Source: an uncultured Chlamydiae bacterium (GTDB lineage: Bacteria; Chlamydiota; Chlamydiia; Chlamydiales; Rhabdochlamydiaceae). From it: 15,216 nt of DNA. Below are positions 1 through 5,675 of the stretch, in pieces; position 1 is the first letter of the stretch; each line of letters opens with the position of its first letter. Under the pieces are notes generated by a model. That model made no database searches, was not told the origin of the DNA, and saw nothing but the letters and a program-made list of their open reading frames with translations. Position numbers and translations under genes: made by a program. The stretch spans positions 1 to 15,216 of the forward strand of contig CAIPRZ010000071.1 in the NCBI GenBank assembly GCA_903867585.1. The letters run 5' to 3'.

Positions 1-225
1 AATGCAATTCTCGTCTTTTATAGAAAAGGGATACAGCTTGCTGATGCTCATTCCAGATTCACTAGTATCTAATATAAAAATAAGATCAGGATCTGTTTCT
101 TTAATGATTGAAGAGGTGAAATCTTCGGTTAATTGATGGGCAAAAAGATTTAAAATTTTAGAGGGGAAAGCGTGGGCAGATAAAGTAAAAAGAAAAAATG
201 CTAAAGAAAAGATTATTTTTTTCAT
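1..225 (-). CDS. Exported protein of unknown function, N-terminal part only
   Basis: An open frame on the minus strand starts with ATG at 225-223 and stays open for 75 codons to the window edge, so the C-terminus is missing. A good ribosome binding site (GGAG, complement of 231-234) lies five bases before the ATG and supports this start. The N-terminus (MKKIIFSLAFFLFTLSAHA) is a textbook Sec signal peptide: two lysines, a hydrophobic core and an A-H-A cleavage site near residue 19. The mature part begins FPSKILNLFAHQLTEDF and later contains LIFILDTSESGMSI. I do not recognise the family. The gene is divergent from ruvC. It is too short for the usual ORF cut-offs, but the RBS plus signal peptide make it convincing. 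Confidence 0.8.
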   Translation of the reverse strand, partial: MKKIIFSLAFFLFTLSAHAFPSKILNLFAHQLTEDFTSSIIKETDPDLIFILDTSESGMSISKLYPFSIKDENCI

Positions 226-339
226 AATGGCTCCTTTGTCAAATAAAAAATTACGTTTTAAAAAATTAGAAATCAATTTTTTTATTTTGATTTTGCAATT
301 TGTTTGCTAAATCCCTCTTCAACTAGCTAGGATAAGGTA
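226..339. promoter_or_regulatory. Divergent intergenic region between the exported-protein gene and ruvC
   Basis: This 114-bp, very AT-rich spacer must carry the promoters for both flanking divergent genes. It contains a weak inverted repeat, AAATCAA (270-276) and TTGATTT (287-293), around a T-rich centre. I could not pick a -35/-10 pair with confidence on either strand. The AGGA at 329-332 is a plausible ribosome binding site for ruvC, seven bases from its ATG. Confidence 0.35.
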
Positions 340-843
340 ATGGATAAAGCCCAACAGTTTCCTATTATTTTAGGTATTGATCCTGGATCTAATTGCACAG
401 GATTTGCCCTTTTACAGAATAAAACGCCTCTTGAATATGGGTGTATTGTTCCCCCTAAAAATTTAAGTCTTCCGAAAAAATATTTGGAGATCTTCGAGGC
501 CGTCTGTTTCCTAATTCAAAAACATAAGCCTCATGTGATGGCCATCGAAACACAATTTGTATATAAAAACGTGCAAAGCGCTATAAAACTTGGAATGGCT
601 AGGGGGGCATGTTTAATAGCAGCTGCTAAACATGATATTGATGTGTTTGAATATGCGCCTAAAAAAATAAAACTAGCAGCAACTGGTGTCGGCAGCGCTT
701 CTAAACACCAGGTATCTCATATGCTACAATTAATGCTAGGCCTACAAGCTCCGATTCTCCCTTATGACGCCGCTGATGCTTTAGCAATTGCCCTTTGCCA
801 TCAAAACTCTATTAACTCTCACCAATTAAGATCTTATGTTTGA
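340..843 (+). CDS. ruvC: RuvC, crossover junction endodeoxyribonuclease
   Basis: RuvC is the Holliday-junction resolvase: a Mg-dependent dimer that makes symmetric nicks in four-way DNA junctions moved by RuvAB. The 167 residues match the usual family length. The acidic catalytic set of the RNase H-like fold is visible: D14 in GIDPGSNCTGFAL, E70 in MAIETQFVYKN, and D143/D146 in YDAADALAIALCH. The segment SAIKLGMARGA (80-90) is also typical. The ATG at 340 has AGGA seven bases upstream. The last codons overlap ruvA by 8 bp, which suggests translational coupling. ruvB is not in this window. Nothing looks degraded. Confidence 0.95.
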   Translation: MDKAQQFPIILGIDPGSNCTGFALLQNKTPLEYGCIVPPKNLSLPKKYLEIFEAVCFLIQKHKPHVMAIETQFVYKNVQSAIKLGMARGACLIAAAKHDIDVFEYAPKKIKLAATGVGSASKHQVSHMLQLMLGLQAPILPYDAADALAIALCHQNSINSHQLRSYV

Positions 844-1426
844 TTATATAAAAGGCAAGCTTGCCTATCTTACAGATTCTGAAGCGGTCATCGATAATCA
901 TGGCCTTGGATATAGATTGCTTATTTCTCAAAAAACCCAATCTAAACTTTTGCAAATCCACGAAGAAGTTACCTTTTTTATATCAGCTGTTATTCGTGAA
1001 GATTCGCACCGTTTATTTGCCTTTTTGACAAGGCAAGATCGAGATTTTTTTGAGACTTTAATTGAATTTTCTGGAATAGGCCCTAAAACTGCCCTAGGCA
1101 TTTTAGGTCAGTTTGAACCTTATGAATTAATTGAGCTGGCAGCTTGTTCTGATGTCCAAAAAATTTCTAAAGTTCCTGGTATTGGAAAAAAAACAGCCGA
1201 GCGGCTCATTGTCGAACTGAAAGGAAAAAATTTAAAAATGGCCCTTCCATTAGGAGCTGTCTTGCCCAAAAATTCCTCGGCCCAAGATGCCTTAGCCGCT
1301 CTTTTGCAGCTGGGATTTGCCTATCCGCTAGCGCAAAAAGCTATAGGCTCTGTTATTGAAGATCAAGGAGATACGCTCTCTCTTTCTGAGCTTATCAGCG
1401 CTTCTTTGCAAAGGGTTCGTAAATAA
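836..1426 (+). CDS. ruvA: RuvA, Holliday junction DNA helicase subunit
   Basis: RuvA is the tetrameric junction-binding platform that loads RuvB hexamers for branch migration. The 196 residues show the three expected domains. An N-terminal OB fold (about 1-64) begins MFDYIKGKLAYL. Two helix-hairpin-helix motifs follow, FSGIGPKTALGIL (79-91) and VPGIGKKTAERL (113-124), which bind the DNA backbone. After a short linker comes a C-terminal three-helix domain (about 148-196; DALAALLQLGFAYPLAQKAI) that contacts RuvB. The start ATG lies inside the end of ruvC, so the two genes are probably co-transcribed and translated together. Family length and motifs are complete. Confidence 0.95.
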   Translation: MFDYIKGKLAYLTDSEAVIDNHGLGYRLLISQKTQSKLLQIHEEVTFFISAVIREDSHRLFAFLTRQDRDFFETLIEFSGIGPKTALGILGQFEPYELIELAACSDVQKISKVPGIGKKTAERLIVELKGKNLKMALPLGAVLPKNSSAQDALAALLQLGFAYPLAQKAIGSVIEDQGDTLSLSELISASLQRVRK

Positions 1427-1442
1427 AAGTAGTATTTATTTT

Positions 1443-1497
1443 TTGACAAAAAGGAAGGCGTCTACTTTATCTCTTTTTTTTGTTAAAATACTCTTCT
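1443..1497 (+). promoter_or_regulatory. Candidate promoter(s) directly upstream of mnmE
   Basis: The 71-bp gap between ruvA and mnmE holds a consensus -35 hexamer TTGACA (1443-1448), though no strong -10 lies 16-18 bp downstream. A separate extended -10-like element, TGTTAAAAT (1481-1489), ends only eight bases before the ATG at 1498. If it is used, the mRNA would start within a base or two of the start codon. No Shine-Dalgarno sequence is present in the T-rich stretch before that ATG. This is inferred from base patterns only. Confidence 0.35.
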
Positions 1498-2868
1498 ATG
1501 AAAGATTATCGTACCTATTTTAGAGAAGACACCATTGCAGCTGTTATCACGCCTCCAGGAACTGGAGGGGTAGCGATTGTTCGCGTCAGTGGAAAAAACG
1601 CTAAAGAGATTGTAAAAAAAGTTTTCTCTAAAGATCCATTTAGTATGCCGTCGCATACGGTAACATTTGGTAAAATTAAATCACCTATTGATCAAAGTGT
1701 TATCGATGAGGGCTTATGTCTTTATATGAAAGGGCCAAATTCCTTTACAGGTGAAGATGTCATTGAATTACAATTCCACGGTAATAACCTGATTGCTAAA
1801 AAAGTGGTTGAGGCTTTGATTGTATCAGGCGCCACAGCAGCCTATCCTGGTGAATTTTCATTTAGAGCTTATAGAATGGGTAAAATTGATTTACTTCAAG
1901 CTAAAGCCATTCAAGAAATGATCGGGGCGCGCAATGAAAAAAGTTTAAAAGCAGCCCAAGTTCATTTAGAGGGAAAGCTTTCTAAGCATCTTATAGAAAT
2001 CAAAAAAGCTCTGCTAGAATCTGCAGCCATATTAGATGCCTGGGTCGATTTTCCTGAAGAGGGGCTAGAATTTATGTCCTTTGAAGAGATGATTGAAGCC
2101 TTGGAAAAGGAAAAAGATAAAATTGAATATCTTATTAATTCCTTTAGGACAGGGCAGATTCTTTTTGAAGGGGCCACTATTTGTTTAATTGGGGAACCTA
2201 ATGTTGGAAAATCCTCTTTAATGAACGCGCTTCTTGGTAAATCCCGAGCGATTGTGACTCCCATTGCTGGTACTACACGTGATATTATTGAAGATGATTT
2301 AAGACTTTTTGATTTAACAGTAAGACTTAAAGATACTGCAGGAATTAGAGAAGCGTCTGAGGAGATTGAGCAAGAGGGGATAAAACTCTCATTAAAAGCG
2401 ATTGATGAGGCTGATCTTGTTTTATTTATTAAAGAGGCTTCAAAAGATTCAACGCCTAAAGAAAAAGAAATTCTTGCTTATCTTGACCCTTCAAAAACTG
2501 TTTATATTGCCAATAAGATAGACCAACAGGAACCCCTTTCAGATCACCATCTTCAAACTCATTTTGTGTCGGCAAAATATGAAACCGGTATCGATGATTT
2601 GAAGCAGGTGATTTATAGAAGGCTAGTATCAAAAGAATTAGAAGGTAAAGAGGATTTAATTATCATGGACGCTTCTCAAAAAGAGGTGCTCAAAAAAATC
2701 TATGATCTTCTTGATCTTGTGATCATGGGATTGAAAGAGGGTAATTCTCCAGAATTTATTGTGATGGATTTAAAAGAGGTTTTAAAACTTTTAGCCTCAC
2801 TTGTTGGAATCGATGTGACAGAAGATGTATTAACAGCCCTTTTCTCAAAATTTTGTGTTGGTAAATGA
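1498..2868 (+). CDS. mnmE: MnmE (TrmE/ThdF), tRNA modification GTPase
   Basis: MnmE works with MnmG to modify the wobble uridine (U34) of certain tRNAs, using a tetrahydrofolate-derived one-carbon unit and GTP hydrolysis. Numbered from ATG 1498 the protein has 456 residues, the usual length. Its N-terminal folate-binding domain begins with DTIAAVITPPGTGG and later has PGEFSFRAYRMGKIDLLQ. A helical domain surrounds the GTPase domain: P-loop GEPNVGKSS (232-240), G2 GTTRD (258-262), G3 DTAG (279-282) and G4 NKID (339-342). The C-terminus FCVGK carries the conserved cysteine. An in-frame TTG at 1480 could add six residues, but ATG 1498 fits the family better. The stop overlaps the nth start (ATGA). 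Confidence 0.95.
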   Translation: MKDYRTYFREDTIAAVITPPGTGGVAIVRVSGKNAKEIVKKVFSKDPFSMPSHTVTFGKIKSPIDQSVIDEGLCLYMKGPNSFTGEDVIELQFHGNNLIAKKVVEALIVSGATAAYPGEFSFRAYRMGKIDLLQAKAIQEMIGARNEKSLKAAQVHLEGKLSKHLIEIKKALLESAAILDAWVDFPEEGLEFMSFEEMIEALEKEKDKIEYLINSFRTGQILFEGATICLIGEPNVGKSSLMNALLGKSRAIVTPIAGTTRDIIEDDLRLFDLTVRLKDTAGIREASEEIEQEGIKLSLKAIDEADLVLFIKEASKDSTPKEKEILAYLDPSKTVYIANKIDQQEPLSDHHLQTHFVSAKYETGIDDLKQVIYRRLVSKELEGKEDLIIMDASQKEVLKKIYDLLDLVIMGLKEGNSPEFIVMDLKEVLKLLASLVGIDVTEDVLTALFSKFCVGK

Positions 2869-3470
2869 ACCCCTTAATTCCTTTAATTCTCGATAAACTT
2901 TTTCCCGATCCCCCAGTTCCTTTAAATCACTCCAACCCTTTTACACTCCTTATTGCGGTCCTTTTATCAGCGCAGTGCACCGATATAAAAGTTAATCAGG
3001 TAACTGATAAGCTTTTTAGTTTTGGCAATCATCCGCAAGATTTTATAGAGCTTGGTCAAGAGACGATTGAAGAGATTATAAAGCCCCTCGGGCTTTATAA
3101 AACTAAAGCACGCCATATCATAAAACTTTGTCAGCAATTAACAGAAAAATATGTTGGTAAGGTTCCAGAGGAGCTTGAGGAATTAGAAAAATTACCCGGT
3201 GTTGGTCATAAAACTGCCTCCTGTGTCATGAGCCAAGCTTTTCAAAAACCGGCTTTTCCTGTTGATACGCACATTCATAGACTTGCTTTACGGTGGGGGT
3301 TATCTAATGGAAAATCTGTGGAGCAAACAGAAAAAGATTTAAAAAAAGCTTTTAGAAAAAATGAGTGGAACCGAAGACATTTACAAATCATTTTCTATGC
3401 AAGAGCCTATTGTCCAGCAAGAGGGCATAAAATAGAGAAGTGTCCGATTTGTAAAGCTCTATCGATCTAG
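2865..3470 (+). CDS. nth: Nth, endonuclease III (DNA glycosylase/AP lyase)
   Basis: Endonuclease III removes oxidised pyrimidines and cleaves the abasic site in base-excision repair. The 201 residues carry the helix-hairpin-helix LPGVGHKTASCV with the catalytic lysine K116 and the loop VDTHIHRLALRW with the catalytic aspartate D134. The C-terminal cluster region is unusual. The canonical spacing is C-x6-C-x2-C-x5-C, but here C183-x9-C193-x2-C196 is seen and the protein stops at residue 201, exactly where the fourth cysteine would follow. Either the [4Fe-4S] cluster is absent or the fourth ligand comes from elsewhere. Its start overlaps the mnmE stop by 4 bp (translational coupling). It converges on psd. 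Confidence 0.93.
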   Translation: MNPLIPLILDKLFPDPPVPLNHSNPFTLLIAVLLSAQCTDIKVNQVTDKLFSFGNHPQDFIELGQETIEEIIKPLGLYKTKARHIIKLCQQLTEKYVGKVPEELEELEKLPGVGHKTASCVMSQAFQKPAFPVDTHIHRLALRWGLSNGKSVEQTEKDLKKAFRKNEWNRRHLQIIFYARAYCPARGHKIEKCPICKALSI

Positions 3471-4378
3471 TTTGAAATAAAGCCCAAAGATTGTCCCATC
3501 TTGGCTTTAGTCTCAAAACCCTTAAGGGTATTTTGACAAAGATCTTGGTCGAGTTCAATCTTCCCTTTTTCAAAAAGGATGACAACACAAGAACCGCCAA
3601 AAGAGAAATATCCTTTTTCTTCCCCTTTATGAACAGGGCTATTTATTTTAAAAGTCTGATGGATACTTCCGACGTTAGTAGCTCCTATTTCTATATAGGC
3701 TACTTTTCCAAAATGATCAGAGTCTATTTGTGTTACAACTCTTTTATTTTCTTGAAGGATACAAAAATTCTTATAGAGGGCGATGGGATTTACAGAATAA
3801 AGGGGTCCATTGATAAGCACAGGTTTTGAGGCGATGCCTGAAACGGGAAAATGAAAGCGGTGATAATCTGAGGGACAAAGCCTGGCAATAACCATAGAGC
3901 CTTGTTCATAAAGAGCTGAGAGTTTTGGATCATTTAAAAAGGTTTTAAGATTAAAGGCTCTTCCTTTAATCCAGAAAGATTTGATGCTTGATATATTTTG
4001 AAAACATAAATATCTCCCATCTGCTGGACAGGTGGCGTGATGAGTTCTTTCATCAATAGGTCTAGCTTTTTTTTTGAGTTTGCGGATAAAAAATTCATCA
4101 AAACAAGAAAAACTTGAAGATGGCTTTTCAAATTCTTTTTCATCTACCTGATAATCTTTAATAAAAGTTTTGATGTTTTTTTTACTAAAGGAGCTTCTTT
4201 GGTAGACGCCGATGAGTCTAGAAACGGCATGAGATTTACATAAAATAAGTCTTAAAAAAGGGGAGCTAAGCTTGCTAATCCATGAAGAGCCATACAAAAG
4301 ATCGATAAGAAAATAGCTCATGACCTTTTCTTTTTCTTTTTTTAAGCTCAAGCGATCAATCACGACCACATCTTTCAT
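3467..4378 (-). CDS. psd: Psd, phosphatidylserine decarboxylase proenzyme
   Basis: Psd makes phosphatidylethanolamine from phosphatidylserine at the inner membrane. The proenzyme cleaves itself to create a pyruvoyl group. Visible family motifs are FDEFFIRKLK, CPADGR, RLCPSDYHRFHFP and GATNVGSI. The self-cleavage site is FGGSC: the serine is residue 263 of the 303 counted from the preferred start. A frame opening at GTG 4405 would add nine residues, but ATG 4378-4376 is preceded by AGGG about eight bases upstream and is the better start. The gene is convergent with nth and the two stop codons overlap within the palindrome CTAG, leaving no room for a terminator between them. Confidence 0.93.
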   Translation of the reverse strand: MKDVVVIDRLSLKKEKEKVMSYFLIDLLYGSSWISKLSSPFLRLILCKSHAVSRLIGVYQRSSFSKKNIKTFIKDYQVDEKEFEKPSSSFSCFDEFFIRKLKKKARPIDERTHHATCPADGRYLCFQNISSIKSFWIKGRAFNLKTFLNDPKLSALYEQGSMVIARLCPSDYHRFHFPVSGIASKPVLINGPLYSVNPIALYKNFCILQENKRVVTQIDSDHFGKVAYIEIGATNVGSIHQTFKINSPVHKGEEKGYFSFGGSCVVILFEKGKIELDQDLCQNTLKGFETKAKMGQSLGFISN

Positions 4379-4500
4379 AATCAGTTCCCTATTAAGTAAC
4401 CTCACTATTTTGAGCTATCTATATTAAACGGGGCAACCCTTTTTCGTGGCTCTAGTAATTTAAATTTAAAATTTATAAAAAACGGCAGCTAATTTATTGT

Positions 4501-4529
4501 TAATTAAGAGTGGTGCACTCAAGATTAAT
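4501..4529. repeat. Gapped inverted repeat upstream of the barrel gene (possible operator)
   Basis: The arms TTAAT-nnn-GAGTG and CACTC-nnn-ATTAA are arranged symmetrically about position 4515, with a 3-base centre (GTG). Ten of the thirteen positions in each arm pair exactly. The two-block half-site layout resembles a dimeric transcription-factor site, though a weak RNA hairpin is also possible. It lies 105-134 bp before the predicted ATG at 4635. Confidence 0.45.
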
Positions 4530-4564
4530 TTTATTATTGTAAAAATAACTTACTTTAATTAACT

Positions 4565-4582
4565 AAAAGGTAGATACCTTTT
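4565..4582. repeat. Perfect 8-bp-arm palindrome upstream of the barrel gene
   Basis: AAAAGGTAGATACCTTTT has perfect 8-bp arms around a GA centre. As RNA it would form a 7-bp stem with an AGAT tetraloop. It overlaps a candidate -35 (TTGATA 4581-4586), so an operator role is possible; a small terminator for an upstream transcript is the alternative. The half-sites AAAAGG/CCTTTT recur in the hairpin downstream of the same gene (5597-5611). Confidence 0.5.
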
Positions 4583-4634
4583 GATAATAATTTTTCTTGT
4601 TATAAATTATATAGAATATAAATTGAGCGTTAAT

Positions 4635-5555
4635 ATGAAGAAGCATTCCCTGTCTCTAGTTTTTTTATTTTGCATGGGACTTATGACTCAGGACCTTCAT
4701 GCAAATTACATACTTAATATTTCAAGAAAAAATAGTCTCTCCCGTTCTAAAAACAAGTCCAAGAATGGTTGTAAAAAGCGGCATATTGGGTTTGATATCA
4801 AACTTCTTTCGGGTTACAGGCAAGATAATCTTAACTTCTATATTTATTCAGATACAAACCAGCCAAGTTATAATAATCAATCATCAGTCGCCTACATTTG
4901 GCAAAATAATTTAGTATTAGGGCTCACCTATAAAGACCGTGGTTATTTAAATGCCATGGGTGGATATGGGTACTTATGCAATAACGTAGCTAAATTTAAA
5001 ACAACGTATGTAACTGCAGGGAATCTTGTTATAAACTCTACATTTACCAATAAAGCTGGTTATGCAGCTGATTGGGAAGTTGCAGGGGGACATTATATTA
5101 ATCTTTATAGACGTAGAGTCGAGTTAGCTCCCGAGCTTGGGTATACTTATAAAAGGCTTAAAGCCAACAATATGTATAAAGAGAAATTTGCAGCCCCTTA
5201 TGTGGGTGGACGATTAAATATTGCTCTTACAAAAGATTTTAAAGTTAATCTTACTGGCTTTTGGGATTATTATTTCTGTGTATCGCGCTATGATGCCAGT
5301 TATTCCTATCTGAATTTTTCTGATTATTTAAATCCTAATCCTTATGTAACTGGTGGAACTATTTGGGCCTTTAAAACAGGGGCTAACTTGAACTATAAGC
5401 CTTATAAGCATTGGACATTTGGGTTAAATTGGCAAATGTTCCATGAGGGCACCAAACCTCAAACAGTTAGTGTTTCCAATGGAATTTACTCAGGGACTGA
5501 GTATATGTATTGGAATTCCCAACAGATTCAATTCTCTACAAACTACAGCTTCTGA
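4635..5555 (+). CDS. Outer-membrane beta-barrel protein, Pom-like or omptin-like
   Basis: Counted from ATG 4635 this is a 306-residue protein. A signal peptide (MKKHSLSLVFLFCMGLMTQDLHA, given here as residues 1-23, cleavage likely near N24) is followed by a basic, serine-rich stretch (30-50). After that come alternating aromatic/polar strands from residue 51 to the end, finishing ...NYSF; a terminal aromatic residue is the usual mark of Bam-assembled barrels. Segments such as APYVGGRLNIAL, GANLNYKPYKHWTFGLNW and ELGYTYKRL read as antiparallel strands. The strand pattern recalls the 10-stranded omptins, but their catalytic Asp-Asp and Asp-His pairs are not evident. It may instead belong to the Pom family of Protochlamydia outer-membrane proteins; I cannot decide without a profile search. 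A TTG at 4581 opens the frame earlier but would spoil the signal peptide. It is probably abundant surface protein or porin. Confidence 0.8.
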   Translation: MKKHSLSLVFLFCMGLMTQDLHANYILNISRKNSLSRSKNKSKNGCKKRHIGFDIKLLSGYRQDNLNFYIYSDTNQPSYNNQSSVAYIWQNNLVLGLTYKDRGYLNAMGGYGYLCNNVAKFKTTYVTAGNLVINSTFTNKAGYAADWEVAGGHYINLYRRRVELAPELGYTYKRLKANNMYKEKFAAPYVGGRLNIALTKDFKVNLTGFWDYYFCVSRYDASYSYLNFSDYLNPNPYVTGGTIWAFKTGANLNYKPYKHWTFGLNWQMFHEGTKPQTVSVSNGIYSGTEYMYWNSQQIQFSTNYSF

Positions 5556-5596
5556 TTTTTTTAAATATTATTTTTAGAACATTTCTAGATTCTTCA

Positions 5597-5611
5597 AAAA
5601 GGCACCCTTTT
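5597..5611 (+). terminator. Short hairpin after the barrel gene, weak terminator
   Basis: AAAAGG-CAC-CCTTTT forms a perfect 6-bp stem with a 3-base loop 41 bp after the barrel gene stop. The U-run is part of the stem, so termination would be weak. It shares its half-sites with the palindrome at 4565-4582 and lies just before the putative secA -35, so an operator role is also possible. Confidence 0.35.
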
Positions 5612-5613
5612 AC

Positions 5614-5642
5614 TTGGAAATTGTCATAATTTTAGCTATGAT
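5614..5642 (+). promoter_or_regulatory. Putative sigma-70-type promoter of secA
   Basis: A -35 TTGGAA (5614-5619) and a -10 TATGAT (5637-5642) are separated by exactly 17 bp. This places the transcription start near 5649, at the first base of the hairpin at 5648-5663, with a leader of about 27 nt before the secA ATG. The -35 lies in a 12-base sequence (CTTGGAAATTGT, 5613-5624) that is repeated at 5664-5675 immediately before the start codon. Confidence 0.5.
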
Positions 5643-5647
5643 CTAGA

Positions 5648-5663
5648 GGTAATCAAAATTACC
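5648..5663 (+). repeat. Perfect stem-loop in the secA leader
   Basis: GGTAATCAAAATTACC forms a 6-bp stem with a CAAA tetraloop. It sits at the predicted 5' end of the secA mRNA and ends just before the TTGGA ribosome binding region (5665-5669). It could protect the 5' end, modulate ribosome access, or be a DNA operator at +1. Confidence 0.45.
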
Positions 5664-5675
5664 CTTGGAAATTGT

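Larger units (their letters stand above)
4379..4634. promoter_or_regulatory. Regulatory spacer between psd and the barrel gene
   Basis: This 256-bp divergent, AT-rich region separates the psd and outer-membrane protein starts. It carries two dyads, listed separately (4501-4529 and 4565-4582). A TTGATA (4581-4586) overlaps the second dyad and is a possible -35, with a poor -10 (TAAATT, 4603-4608) at 16-bp spacing; TATATAGAATATAAATT further on could also serve. I do not see a small gene or RNA gene here. Confidence 0.4.

Noticed and set aside
1480..1497. TTG start for mnmE giving six extra residues
   Set aside because: No ribosome binding site supports it, and the ATG at 1498 matches the usual distance to the conserved DTIAAVITPPG motif.
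1962..2264. Minus-strand ORF of 100 codons opposite mnmE
   Set aside because: It lies fully inside the conserved mnmE coding region, has no ribosome binding site or recognisable motif, and is explained as a shadow frame.
3491..3829. Plus-strand ORF of 112 codons opposite psd
   Set aside because: psd is unmistakable on the other strand here, including its self-cleavage region; the product has no family resemblance.
4425..4450. Possible terminator GGGGCAACCCTTTTT between psd and the barrel gene
   Set aside because: The stem would have only three GC pairs, and the site lies upstream of both divergent genes, so there is no transcript for it to end.
4581..4634. TTG start for the barrel gene
   Set aside because: It would place 18 hydrophobic and polar residues before a complete signal peptide starting MKK; the ATG at 4635 is far more natural.
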